Positions 44,800-57,099 of a stretch of 64,000 nt of DNA are shown piece after piece. The DNA comes from Acanthacorydalis orientalis. Its lineage: Eukaryota; Arthropoda; Insecta; Megaloptera; Corydalidae. The first letter of the stretch is position 1. Each line of letters starts with the position of its first letter. The notes under the pieces were generated by a model. It was not told the DNA's origin. It did not search any database and saw nothing but the letters and a program-made list of their open reading frames with translations. A program made the position numbers and the translations under genes. The DNA lies in contig CM068314.1 of the NCBI GenBank assembly GCA_034766995.1, positions 12,473,201-12,537,200 of the forward strand, in the 5' to 3' direction.

Positions 44800-45065
44800 A
44801 TCATATTTGATTATTGCTCATGAACATTTCAGCATTAATCATAAGAGTACTTTATAAAAATTTTATTCTGTTCCTTAGCGCTCTAAAAGTGATGATATGC
44901 TATTAAAATTAGCATAACCTGCAACCAAAAAAGATAAATAATCAATTATTGAATATTACTATTCTGAATATATTTTTTTGAATTGTAGAAGAATGAAAAC
45001 TTCATTTGAGGAAGTAACTTTAGTCAAAGTTTCAAAAACTGTATTGTATTTATTTTTAATTTAAG
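44800..45065 (+). repeat. Interspersed repeat family A, copy 6
   Basis: CCTTAGCGCTCTAAAAGTGATG near 44874, then CAACCAAAAAAGATAAATAA and TCAATTATTGAATATTACTA, with a right part (CAAAGTTTCAAAAACTG) shared with the copies at 7775 and 53270. It is the tandem neighbour of copy 5. Confidence 0.62.
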
Positions 45066-45326
45066 TATTGTTTATTTATAAAAATCATAAAGTGTTAAAT
45101 ATAACTTTTATCATATAATTATTTATTTTCAAGACAATCAAACAATATATTTTAATGATTAATTTTTATACGGCAATATACGAACCCACTTTATTATTAC
45201 TAAAGTTTAAACAATTTTCGTAGAAAATTATATTTAGTTTCAGCAAGAAAAAAATCCTCTTCTTTTAATATATTAAATATAAACTCTTTTCATAACGTAA
45301 TATGTTTTTTTTATTAACATAGTTAC

Positions 45327-45360
<34 letters not shown>

Positions 45361-46399
45361 ACTGTATTTTTATACAAGTGTATACTCAATTATTTTTCGT
45401 GTACACAAATATTATTACTAACTTTTATTAACAAAACAAGTATATAAGTGCGGGTTATTTCGAAAAAAATTCATTTCCTTTTTATCATCGGCATAATTTT
45501 GACTGCACAAGCAACTTTTATATCTTCAATAAAGCAACTTTGATGAAAACTTCAATGAACAAAGTTATAGCATATTCCATGCTGTTGATTATTCATGGTA
45601 CGTTTATGTGAGGGATGATTGGAAAGGAGCAGAACGTTCACACACGAAAATCATATTTATCATTAAAAGTCGTCAAATTGCATGTTGAAAAAAATGCCTT
45701 GTATTTGATTTTTACTTTATAGGAAACTTTGAAATTGTTATAGAGATTTGATCGAAAAAATATGTTACATGAAAATTTGCAAACGAATATTTTTTAGCTT
45801 GTGCTTATAACTGCAAATTATTTTCCAATCAGTACTGTTATACAAGATTTATCTTAAACTATTAAATAAAAGTAGTTCTACTAAATTTATTTCATAATTT
45901 ATAGGTTATTTAGTATTCCACAAAAATATTTTGTATCATTAAAGAAAGCAGATTATAAAAAAATCCACAAACGACTGACAAGTAACAAAACTCATACGTA
46001 GGTTTGACAACGGATATCAAATAAATATATACAAGCATTGATTGACATATGTCAACTTATAAAAAACTTCTTTTCTGATCAAATAAACCATATGTTATTT
46101 TGTCAGACAATTTTCTTTAATGATTGAATCTACTTCTAAAATGTTATGCTTTTATTATAATAAATTACAATGTTTAATTTTTTAAGCATACTTTTACATT
46201 TTAAATATTCAATTTCTTTATATATCATTTCTATTTAAAAATCTAGTTCATATGTGGAAAATATTTTATAGATTTTTAAATACGTTCTTCAATTAGTCAT
46301 TTTTTTAAAAAAAGTTCTGTATTTTTTTTATTTAGCATTTTATAATATTTATATATAAATAATTGCAATGAAATGACTGAAAGTATCGATAAAATACTA
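45066..46399. other. AT-rich noncoding stretch
   Basis: A (TA)n run lies at 45329-45358. Nothing else is recognised. Confidence 0.5.
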
Positions 46400-46690
46400 T
46401 AAACACAATATAGTTCTGACACTATGATTAAATTCATTTTTACAAATATTTTTTCATCACACAAACCACAACTATATTTCTATACCTTATCGCTATGAAG
46501 ATGTCATTATCATCGAAATGCACGTAAATAACAATCAAAAATTAATAATAACGATTTTTTGAACATTTTTGACCAGAAAAAAATTCACTGGTGTATAGGG
46601 CTAAAAAATATAATTTATTTTTAAAAATAACCTAAGCGTTTTTTTTTAAAAATAAATTTAACATTAAAAGAGATTAAATATAAAATAAAA
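46400..46690 (+). repeat. Interspersed repeat family A, copy 7
   Basis: The left part AGTTCTGACACTATGATTAA matches copy 3. It is followed by CCTTATCGCTATGAAGATG, CATCGAAATGCACGTAAATA, ACAATCAAAAATTAATAA and TTTGACCAGAAAAAAATTC. This uninterrupted copy shows what copy 3 looked like before the 80-base mariner derivative entered it. Confidence 0.65.
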
Positions 46691-48171
46691 AATATCATGA
46701 TATAGTGCTTATAAAAATATCTGTTTATTTTGAAATATGAAAACTAAATTAGTAATTTCTTAAATTGATTGGTTTAATATTATTTTAATAAAATAACCTA
46801 TTTTCAAGTTCAATTCGATAAATAATATTTATTAAAATCTAAATTAAGAAACATGCTTAATTGATTTAATATTTGATTAATAGTAATTATTTTAAAAATT
46901 GTTATTTTTTTAAACAATAAGAAATTCAATAAAATTAAAACAATTGTTAAAAAAATATTAAAAACATCAATTTAAAAATGAACATAAATCTGAATTTTCT
47001 CTAAGTGAATTGTTTAAAATTGAAAATCATCTTCTTTCCAAAATGAACTTCTATAAAAGTAACATAAGTTTTCGGTTGCTCCTGTTATTCGTTACACTTT
47101 TCAGATAGAAAGCGATAAGGTTACTTGAATAACTAGACAAAAAGTATCTTAAAAATTAATTTGTAAATATGATAGCAATAGGGACCATAAACATTGTATG
47201 AAATAAGTTTCTCGTTGTTATAATATAGTGAAGTGAATATGAATTCAATTACGGTAAGTAATAAGCAAATTCAAAAGAGCTTTGTCATAACAACTTTATA
47301 AGTTACGAGATTGAGGCATAGTATATAAACTGTTTGATGTTTTGATGGTCTCGACTAATATTGCAGTTTTTGAATGATTAACGTTCCAAATTGTTTACAG
47401 TACTCACGTTTTCACATCAAAGTAATGAACTTTCCAACGAATTGTTATGAATTACCATAAGGAGTTCACGTTATATTGTTCTGTTTTTTTGTTCGTAGAT
47501 ATCAATTATTTCTGATGAAGTTGTTACAAGCTTACCTGAAACAAAATTAATATAAGTTAGGATTTTATAACTTTATTAAAATTATTTTTTAATAATATAT
47601 ATATATATAAATTGAAATACAGAATTTTATTTAATAAAAATATCATACGATTTTTACTACAAATTAAAAATATTTGAATGATATTCAAAATATAAATATA
47701 AACAGTAAGAACAAAAACAAATAAAAATATTTTTGTATCACAAAAAAGAGACTAAATAAAAACCATAGTTTTTACTTATTCAAACAGATTTATTTACAAA
47801 GTAAATGAAATCTAACTCATCTTACTAAATCACTAAAAGAGAAGTATTAATTATTTAAAAATATAATTATTTCGAAAAGTATTTTTTATTTATTATTTTA
47901 ATGATAAGTAAATAACAACAGATACTGATTAAGAAAATAAATAACGAAATAATTGTTTATAAATCAGTTTTCGACTTCGATTATCAATTTTTTAGCTGTC
48001 TTTTCATAAATATATAAATCTTTATTGTACAAATATCGATCCTTTTTAAATATATTTGATCAAAATAGAGAGTTTTAAATATGTTATTCTAAGAATATAC
48101 ACGAGTCAGAAACTAGTTGTAACGATAAAAATTTAAGAGAAAAATATTCTAGTTATCTTAGAAGATCAGAA

Positions 48172-48176
<5 letters not shown>
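46691..48176. other. AT-rich noncoding stretch
   Basis: Only a short (TA)n at 47597-47610. The part at 47030-47540 is slightly more mixed but carries no frame or motif. Confidence 0.5.

Positions 48177-48230
<54 letters not shown>
48177..48230. repeat. (TA)n microsatellite
   Basis: TA run of about 54 bases. Confidence 0.95.
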
Positions 48231-48233
<3 letters not shown>

Positions 48234-48289
48234 ATTGTTTCAGAATCGCTGTTTAAGGACTTAAATACATAACAAGAAACTCTGAGAGA

Positions 48290-48730
48290 GTTGATCATCA
48301 TTCCATCAAGGATCACGCCATCATTGCTGCAATGTCATGGTCGTCTCGTGTAGTCCACTTTCCTATCCCAACAGCACATTTCGCGCGCGTCTTTCATGTC
48401 TAAGTGGTAAGGGTGAAAATAAGAAAGCTGCACGAGTAGATACATAAGGGTATGAGGTAGTAGAGTATCGTTACGTTACGACACAGCAACAATTTACACG
48501 GGGCGTGCTCTGCACGCTATACGTTCTAACACTGCAGATCGGTTCAGCGAGATTACGGCAACGCGGGCCTTCCTGTATTGGCCCACTGCACCCTCATACC
48601 ATCCCTCTTCTATGCAGGCCTGGTCGCCCTACTCGACGATACTAGTCCCTTAACGTAACTTATTTCAAACCACCTCGTTTCACTCACCTACTACAGATTT
48701 TCATTCAACTTTTCCATAATGCGTTTAAGA
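48290..48730. promoter_or_regulatory. Largest complex, CpG-rich island (strong candidate regulatory element)
   Basis: About 440 bases of clearly non-AT-rich sequence with CpG words such as TTTCGCGCGCGTC near 48378 and CAACGCGGGCC near 48558. The short perfect hairpin CGTGC-TCT-GCACG lies near 48504. The C-rich part at 48580-48640 (GCACCCTCATACCATCCCTC) resembles a polypyrimidine tract. All frames are interrupted. It could be a promoter, an enhancer or an exon of a noncoding transcript; I cannot choose. Confidence 0.42.
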
Positions 48731-48788
48731 AGTGATGGTGTGATTTTTGTCCTCTTTTTGGAATATAATAATATAGTCGGTTCCAAAA

Positions 48789-48848
48789 CAGGGTCATATA
48801 TCCAGGTAACTGGATATATGACCCTGGGTTTTATATATCCAGGTAACT
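48789..48848. repeat. Perfect 17-bp-arm hairpin with a direct-repeat tail
   Basis: CAGGGTCATATATCCAG (48789-48805) is followed by the loop GTAA and by its exact reverse complement CTGGATATATGACCCTG (48810-48826). Then ATATATCCAGGTAACT recurs at 48833-48848, having first occurred at 48796-48811. The arms hold the half-sites GGGTCA and TGACCC, which resemble nuclear-receptor half-sites in inverted orientation. It sits at the edge of the 48290-48730 island. Confidence 0.9.
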
Positions 48849-49351
48849 AATACAAATTTCTAATAATTAAGATATATGTATTAATGTAAAAAAGTATTCA
48901 AGAGCTAAACCGCTAAAAAAGAACGAATATTTTATAAAATAAAACGATATTTACAAAAAAATAATTAAAATAATTTGACACCTAATTTGAATAATTTCTT
49001 AAAGATCTTACATATTTTAAATAAGTTAAAATTTATTTGATAATCAAATATTTTACTGACAACAACGTTTTGTAAATAAGAACATATTTTCATATTATTA
49101 ACTGTTTGCAATTTTGATGTCAACACTGTTTTATTACACTAGTACAACTGGTGTTTGTACAATTACGTACAATATCCATTATTCTATTGTACAAGATTAC
49201 TTTGTGAAGTCGTACTGTGTCGGCTACTTTGTAAATTTTATTATTATAACGATAAATAAATTGAGAGCAGACACGTTGACATTTGTTTGAATTAACTGAA
49301 ATTTACACTGTTCGTTACTATGAATGCATTTGAAAATAAACTCAGTAGCTA

Positions 49352-49390
<39 letters not shown>

Positions 49391-50099
49391 CTAAATTGCA
49401 CTTTTTTAAAAATGTGTATAAAATAAAAAGATGACATCAAAAAATTAATATTAAAAACAATTTTAGTATTCGTTTAATAATATTATTTCATCATATTCAA
49501 TTAATTAATTAATATATTTTTATTATTAACAGGTTGAGCGCCACAATTTACTTGGTAACCGTCTTAAAAATGGTATGAAGTCAATACAGTACTGAAGTTT
49601 AAAACTACTGAAGTATTGAAGTTAAATATTTTTTATTTAATTTTGCTATAACATAAATAGGCTTAAAATGTTATAACTCTATGTTTTTATATTTGTGATC
49701 CTGTTGATGCGTTGTTTTTATATCTTTTGTCAATTTGAATCACTTGAATTTATGTTGTCCATTATTAGTTTCAGTATGTGTGCCATTTGAGGTAGATTTT
49801 AAAGAGTATTATCTAAAAAAAACTACATAATTTCTAAAATATACTTGAATATAACATACGCAAGACGAAACTAGTTGTAGAGAACGAAAAGTCAAATATA
49901 TAAAGGGAATTAACGTTGAATTCTATGAATTATAAAAATACTATTTAAATTAAACAAGATTACATTGTTCTCCATTCCTTTACAATCTTTTTAAAATCTC
50001 CTGGAATATTGATATCTGTGTAAATATACTATGACCGCTTAAATACTTAACGACACCTGAAATTCGCATAGGGAAAATAAACACCATAAAATAATGCAA
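48849..50099. other. AT-rich noncoding stretch
   Basis: A (TA)n run lies at 49357-49387. No gene is recognised. Confidence 0.5.
49357..49387. repeat. (TA)n microsatellite
   Basis: TA run of about 31 bases. Confidence 0.95.
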
Positions 50100-50416
50100 T
50101 ACGTTTGTTAATCAAAATGTAAATCATTACACATACGCAACGGTCGTGTGATGATATTCATGAAGAATAAAGTGTGAAACAGAATAAAACGAGTGTAAAC
50201 AAATGGGCGGAGGCATCCTCTGTTCGCATCTCGATGACTGCATGGGCGCCTTTCTGTTTCATTCCGCTTGATACACCCACACACAGACATTTACATGTTC
50301 ACGCACACATGAACATACACATACTAACATGGAATTTCTCTAGTGTGTGACTTGTGTTTCATAAACCACGTAGGTTCATCGCTAACCACATGCTCGATGC
50401 ATCCATACATACACAC

Positions 50417-50420
<4 letters not shown>
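50100..50420. promoter_or_regulatory. Complex island with forkhead and GC-box motifs
   Basis: An exact forkhead core TGTAAACA lies at 50194-50201 and is followed within four bases by GGGCGG (50205-50210). Further complex sequence includes TCGATGACTGCATGGGCGCC near 50231. A minus-strand frame at 50108-50290 is open for 60 codons but shows no family. Closely spaced motifs favour a regulatory element. Confidence 0.4.

Positions 50421-50421
<1 letters not shown>

Positions 50422-50482
<61 letters not shown>
50422..50482. repeat. (TA)n microsatellite
   Basis: TA run of about 61 bases. Confidence 0.95.
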
Positions 50483-50485
<3 letters not shown>

Positions 50486-50901
50486 GCTTATGTAGACCCT
50501 CTTGAAAATTCATGAGAGGTTATACAGTGTTTTGATTTGTAGATTTTGGGACGAATTTACATCTAAGTTGTGTGTAATGTGTCAAATTAGTTATATGGTA
50601 TGGGGGGTCACTTGTTAGTGATCATGTTGTGATTGGGGTTGAATTATTAAAAGGGTTGGTTTTGAATTATTTAATTTGAAGAAGATATATTGTGTTGTTT
50701 TGGTCGCTACAATCCGAGCTGCGCGAGACAGAATCTGAATCACATTTCATTATATAGACGTTTCAGTTCAGTCGAAAAGATATCATCCACTAATAAATTA
50801 AAATTATCAATGTGATGCTGACGTCCTTTCATTTCACGATTCAAATAATTGATATGAAAATATAATTCAAATTCAAACTGTATATTCTATACCCTGATTT
50901 C
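50483..50901. other. Mixed noncoding block
   Basis: The plus strand is G/T-rich from 50500 to 50700 (for example GGTATGGGGGGTCACTTG near 50597). It is followed by GCTACAATCCGAGCTGCGCG near 50705. No frame. Nature unknown. Confidence 0.3.
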
Positions 50902-50914
50902 CATATATATATAT

Positions 50915-51003
<89 letters not shown>

Positions 51004-51017
51004 CACATATATATATT
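50902..51017. repeat. Duplicated (TA)n and CACACCACA unit
   Basis: A unit made of a TA run followed by CACACCACATATATA occurs twice in a row (CACACCACA at about 50956 and 51000). It is a higher-order duplication of simple sequence. Confidence 0.85.
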
Positions 51018-52479
51018 AATTAAAAACTATTAAAGACTTTCAAACATTGGATGTTATTTTAAATTAATTTTTTAATCAACTTAAGGAAAACATAAACGTT
51101 TCCACGATGTTTTGCTTAAATATAATGTAGCTAATTTTAAAATAGAGCGCAATTTCTTGTAGGTTAAGAAATAAATGATGTTTTGAATTCTGCAGATGTT
51201 TTATCAGCAAATAGTAGTATCTTGAATATATCTAGTTTGCTAATCTTACAAATATATCAAAATTAATGATCCTTCTAATAACACTGATATCAAAGACACG
51301 TGTGTTAATTCATTGACCCAAATAGTTGTTAATTCGATAGAGAATTAAAATAGAAGTGAGTGTAACTTATTTTTGTATCTGTACATTGTGGAATATGTTA
51401 GAAATAAATTAAAAAAGAATATATTCAATAACTGAGTAATGAAATATACAGACAGATAGATATTATCGTTTGTTTGTGGGAGTTAAGGTATTGGATATAG
51501 GTATTTAAGGTATTAAATAATTGTATATTTAATTTATGAATATACAACTATATAACTCGAAAACAAATTCAGCTAGATGATTAAAAATTTCATTCATATT
51601 TGGAATAACTTTAGATTCTATATTTAGATAAGTATATATACTTTTCAGGATTGTACCCTTTTAAATTCTGGCGACTGAACTAAAATACAGGTTTAATTTT
51701 TTTATACATAATTGAGGGTGTACATTTCAGTTTATTTTTTATGAAAAAGTTCATATTACAGTCCCTAGTAAGATCCTAGTGATTTTATTTGTTTAACGTT
51801 ACTCATTTTAAAAATATATTGATTTTTTGAATTCAATTTTATTCCATAGATAAATTATAATACATTTTTTTATAACCCCTGTAAGTTAAAAATGATTTCT
51901 ACTTTTCAAATAATTCCAGGAAACCCAGAATATAATACCTAACATTTAATATAAAATTTTAAATTGACAAAAAAATTTTACTATTTTAGACAACAAAAAT
52001 AACATATTTCTTAAATTTATATAATTAATTAGTTATAATTTAAAATAAAGCATGAAATAGAAAAATACAACATCAATTTTAGGTACACAAATAACACATC
52101 CATGTTGCTGCTAAACTTTTATAGGTAGAAATATTTTTTTACTTTAATTACAGTTTTTTTATTAATTAAACAATTTCATAAATAAAATTAAGGTCTGTTT
52201 AATTTTAGTGTAAAATTTTAAAAAAGAAATCTTTATCGATTTTGTTTATGTTCAATTCAAAGTAAAAATGAAAATTACCACTTCTATTTTTAATAAGTGT
52301 TTCATTTTATATTCTTTTTGAATTAAGTGGATATTTTATATAAAATATAACATATATATATATATATTTATATGTAAAGCTCCATTTGTGTACATGTGAA
52401 TGTAATGATGTTATAATCAATAAACATACAGACGAGTGAAAAGGGAAACAGATTAATAATTCTACAACGCACGTTTATG
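51018..52479. other. AT-rich noncoding stretch
   Basis: Only a short (TA)n at 52350-52366; no other feature. Confidence 0.5.
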
Positions 52480-52740
52480 AAAACAATAAACAATTGCAGA
52501 AAATAATCTAGTGTACCCATCGTTGCTATTTACATTGAACTCTCTTTTCTATTCCCAAGACTCCACTGTTATATTTATGATTAACTAGTTATGGGCTGTA
52601 ACGTGAACACGTTGTTACTCGTTCTCGCGTGTATATGGGGCTGTGTGTTTGTGTGTTTGTGCACGTATGTCTGTATATAGTTATGAGAAAATGCCACGTC
52701 CCTTTTACAACATCCAAGCGAAAAAATTATGTTTGATCCA
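52480..52740. other. Moderately complex noncoding block
   Basis: It includes CGTTCTCGCGTGTATATGGG near 52620 and AACGTGAACACGTTG near 52600, the latter holding the inverted repeat AACGTG...CACGTT. A G/T-rich run follows. No frame. Possibly regulatory. Confidence 0.28.
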
Positions 52741-52971
52741 AACAAAAAACGCTTTTAATATTTTGTATGTAATAAAAAAAGTTATTATTTCGGCTGTTTT
52801 ATGTGCGGTGTTGAAACGTTAATTTATTTCTGTAGAGTCTGTTAATTATTTTATTTTATAACTGTTGAAAATGTAATAAACATAATTGCTTTGTGTTCTC
52901 GGAACAGTCGAACGCACGTTCATGTTAGTGAAATATAAAAAAATATACAATAAACAACATTATTTTATATT

Positions 52972-52975
<4 letters not shown>

Positions 52976-53007
<32 letters not shown>
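52976..53007. repeat. (TA)n microsatellite
   Basis: TA run of about 32 bases. Confidence 0.95.
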
Positions 53008-53008
<1 letters not shown>

Positions 53009-53269
53009 CATATATCTTGTCAGTTATCTCCATAACTTATCAAACATGTAATTAAAATGAATACATAATTATTAGAAAATAAATTTATTTTAAGTGTTTG
53101 TAAAAATGTGCTAAACATGAAAAACTATTTTATCAAATATACATTTTTTCATGAAAAAAATATTTCTTTTATAACTTAAACTTAAATTTATCTGCAATGA
53201 TATTTGTACGAAAATATTCTTTTAAAAGAAGAAAAATAATCATATCCAGAATTTGTAATATTATTTCAT

Positions 53270-53420
53270 TTTCTCCAATTCATCTTTTGATCATCCAAAA
53301 ATCATAAAAAAATCTGATCAAAGAATTAATAATCAGTTATGAGATATTTTGGATTTTTATAGAAGATTAAAAATTTATTTTTGAAGTGAATATAGCTACA
53401 GTGCCAAAAATCATATTGTG
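53270..53420 (+). repeat. Interspersed repeat family A, copy 8 (weak)
   Basis: AATCATAAAAAAATCTGATCA, then AATTAATAATCAGTTATGAG and the right-end word ATAGCTACAGTGCCAAAAATC correspond loosely to the family order. It is more diverged than the others, so the assignment is tentative. Confidence 0.35.
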
Positions 53421-55553
53421 TCATTTTAAGGATACTCAGCTTAGTATAAAATTATACAGTACCTTTTAACACATTTAATTGGGTACAAATTAGCACATAC
53501 TGACAAAAAATAAATTGGCAAAGGATTCAGTATTTACAGATGCACTAAAACATTGCTTAACATTAATATTCCAACTTAATACCATTGCTTTCTTCAATTA
53601 TAATCTGTATTTATATAATTAAACGAGAGAAGTATATCATATTGAAAATATATTGTATAAAAATCCATTTTATCTTTTTCTAATCTCTAACGGATATTTC
53701 TATTATAATTATTATCATTGTTTTCAAATGACTCTTTTTGAAGGTCGAAAAATAAAATTATTAAACTTTTTTTCAATTCTATTTTGTCATAAAAATCTGA
53801 ATCTATGATTTTTGTTTTTAACTTTCTTATTTAAATTTATTTCAAATTTTCATTGTCTCTTATTTTAATTAAGTGGATATTAACTAATTCAAAACGATTT
53901 GTGAAAGAATATTTAAAAGTCCATATTATCTAAATTCTAATATTTGTAAATTTTGTATAAAGTAATTTTTTAAAAAAAAACTAGTCACTTTTTAATAGAA
54001 ATTTAACATAAGAAAGTGTATTTAGAACACTAACTCAACTTATAAACAAGTCAAATAATAAGTTAAATAACAAACACTTGTCATATTAATTATATCTCTA
54101 TTTCCGAGTAAAAATTAAGAGAAAATCTGTAAGAATTAAGATATGCAGTTTAAAAAATTCTTATAAGAAAAATATGATAAAAATAAAATTATTTAAAATA
54201 AACAAAAATATAATATATAAAATGATCTTGAAATTTAAATAATACAATATTGGAAAAAAATATTTTGGAATCTCATGTCGAGAAATTAACAAATAAAATT
54301 TTATTAGATTGGAATAAAAATATTTGGATATAAAACAAAAATTATTTGATATCCAGTAACAAGCAAATAAAAAGCATCATGTTCTTAATTTGATAATGAA
54401 AGTTGTATCTTATATTAGGACATAAAAATTATTTTATGACTCCTCTGGTTTCATTGTAACCAATTTAGTGCTTTTCTATCTTAAAATTCTGATAGAAAAC
54501 ATGAAAAAACTATGTTTATTATACCAAACACATCTTACGGAAATGTTTTGCTGATAATATAAAAGTCGAAAACAAGTATAATAAAATGAATTCTAGACTA
54601 ATAAAAATGAAATTTATATATAGTTAAAATATTACACACATAGATGATTATAGTCGTACAATTAGCATTGTCGAAATTTGACAAAGAACGTTCTTAATAG
54701 CCAACAATCAAAGGCCGAGTTGAAGACAGTGGTACCATTTAACTGGTTAATAAAGAATAATAATCCACATATAGAAAATAAATAATTCAGCACAAAATTT
54801 AGGTTTAACTTGTTATATAAACTGCATAAATACTGAAATGTGTTATATATAATTTTTATCCAAAAATAAAATCGAAAAAAAACACATACTAAACAAGATT
54901 TTTCTTTAGTCATTTCTAGATGAACCTTCCACTTGAATCAATATGCTTATAGACCTGACTATCTCTTCTTATTGTTTCTATAAATCTATTATATACATAA
55001 TACATAGCTTCACAATAAAAATATATATAAAACTGTCACCTACTGAAAACTAGCACCGTTCAGAGATATAAAGTAGCTTAGTGATCTGAAACATTGCATA
55101 GTAGCATTTTGTTAGTGTTGTGTATTGAAATTTCTAAAAATAATATGACAGTACCGTATGTCCTCATACATTAATTTTATGTGTAAGATTTTACTAAACG
55201 TGTGTATTTTCTATGTTTTCTTCATCATAGCTATAAATATTTTCAAAGAAAGTATCAATAAAAAGTGCAGTTTTCATAAAGAATGTACTTTTGAATATAT
55301 TTTATTATTTAAAATTTATAATTTCAAGTTTTATTTTATATTATTTAATCTATATTAATTTTTAAACCTTTTATAAAAGCTTACATTAAATTTCGATTTT
55401 ATTTTCTTTACAACAGATTCTCCCCAGTTGTAATGTATTGAATTTACATAGAGGAAATAATCTCAATTTACATGAATCTCAAAACACGCATGTACCTTAG
55501 GAACTTAACCCTCTCATAAATCATAACTGCACTAAATGTGTGTATACATACAT

Positions 55554-55562
<9 letters not shown>

Positions 55563-55609
<47 letters not shown>
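55563..55609. repeat. (TA)n microsatellite
   Basis: TA run of about 47 bases, preceded by an ACAT repeat. Confidence 0.95.
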
Positions 55610-55614
<5 letters not shown>

Positions 55615-56871
55615 TACATAAGTATTTTTATTCATTGATCTTAAGTAGATTTTTCTTAATTATATTAATCAATTTAGAGTCACATTAATCGCATGGATTC
55701 ATTCCAAACGAATGTAAAAGCATTGACTTTATCGAAACTGAGAGAGTATTGATTTGTTGAATACACAGTTCGGAAAACCTTCATCCTAATTCAATATTGA
55801 ATTTATAAATATCTGATCTTAAGGCTTGAAATTACATTTGAGTTGTATATACATACTTTAATAATGTATATGATTTCTAGTTAAACTTTAATACTTTTAA
55901 ATATGAATCTTTGTTAGATTATAAAACGTACATTTTATAAAATGACTCAGGTTATTTTATATACATATGCATGCAATTAAAAATAAATCTCTGTATACAA
56001 AATATATACACTATTTATATTCCAATGTTGATCTTCATAAAGTCTGTTGACATTCTTAAAAAAAGATAATATTTTGAAAAATTGCCAACAATTTTTGATA
56101 TCTTTGTGATGAATACATGTCAAAAATCGCATAAATTTAATATCATCTTTGATTTATTATATCATAACGTTTTCATTTATTATTTTCTTTAATCTAAAAA
56201 TAATACATGATTAATTTCTGACCACAATTATTCAGATTGTTGAATAGTTGATGATCAGATATGTTTCATTTTTCATGAAATCAAATATTTTTCATATTCG
56301 TGAGTTCTAATTTTAAATAATATTTATATCATACCGCAAAATCTTAAAATAAAATATTACATATAAACTTGTAGATTTATTTAAAAAACGTCAAATAAAA
56401 TAGGAGGCTAGGAATATTTTTTATGCAATTTTATATATACTTTGCATTTTAAGAAATTATTTCATAAGTAAATTACAAAATATCTGATTATGTATAATAA
56501 TATGATCTATCAGTTTTTTGATGCTAACTTTATTATTAAACATTAATTTGATTTCTCTAATTATGTTTATATTTAATTTGTCAAGAAAATAATTTACATT
56601 TGAATATTTTTTTCAAAAAAATGCTACATTAAACTATATATTTCAATATATAATTGTTAAAAATAATTATACGAAATGTTTTTAAACCAACAAACGTTTA
56701 TTCAAAATTAAAATAAATTATTTCATATCTAAGAAGCAACCTTTTATTTGAAAAAATTAAATAAATAATGAAACTTACAGATGTTATAAACAAATCATTA
56801 GCATTTTAACAGAAATTCAGTAACCAAGTTAATTTTTATCATTTACAAAGTATATTTACTAATAAGGTTTT

Positions 56872-56875
<4 letters not shown>

Positions 56876-56925
<50 letters not shown>

Positions 56926-56936
56926 GTATATATATT
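56876..56936. repeat. (TA)n microsatellite
   Basis: TA run of about 60 bases with two G interruptions. Confidence 0.93.
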
Positions 56937-57099
56937 AACTATATTAAATTTTATTTATAAAGGTAGAGCTAAAGGTTTACATAAAATACTGTGTTCCGTA
57001 AATTTCCTTTTGAGATTGACTCGATATTACTATGTAATTTAAAAATCATTATCTTTTAATAAATATAATATTTCATAAATAACTATACTTGACAAAACC

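Larger units (their letters stand above)
52741..57099. other. Long AT-rich noncoding stretch
   Basis: (TA)n runs lie at 52976-53007, 55563-55609 and 56876-56936, and family A copy 8 at 53270-53420. Small frames at 54662-54913 (-) and 55158-55358 (+) are hydrophobic or I/F/K-rich with no known family. I see nothing else. Confidence 0.5.

Noticed and set aside
48453..48463. TGAGGTAGTAG, identical to the first 11 bases of let-7
   Set aside because: The following bases do not match let-7, no complementary arm lies within 100 bases on either side, and the usual insect partners miR-100 and miR-125 are not seen nearby. Chance match.
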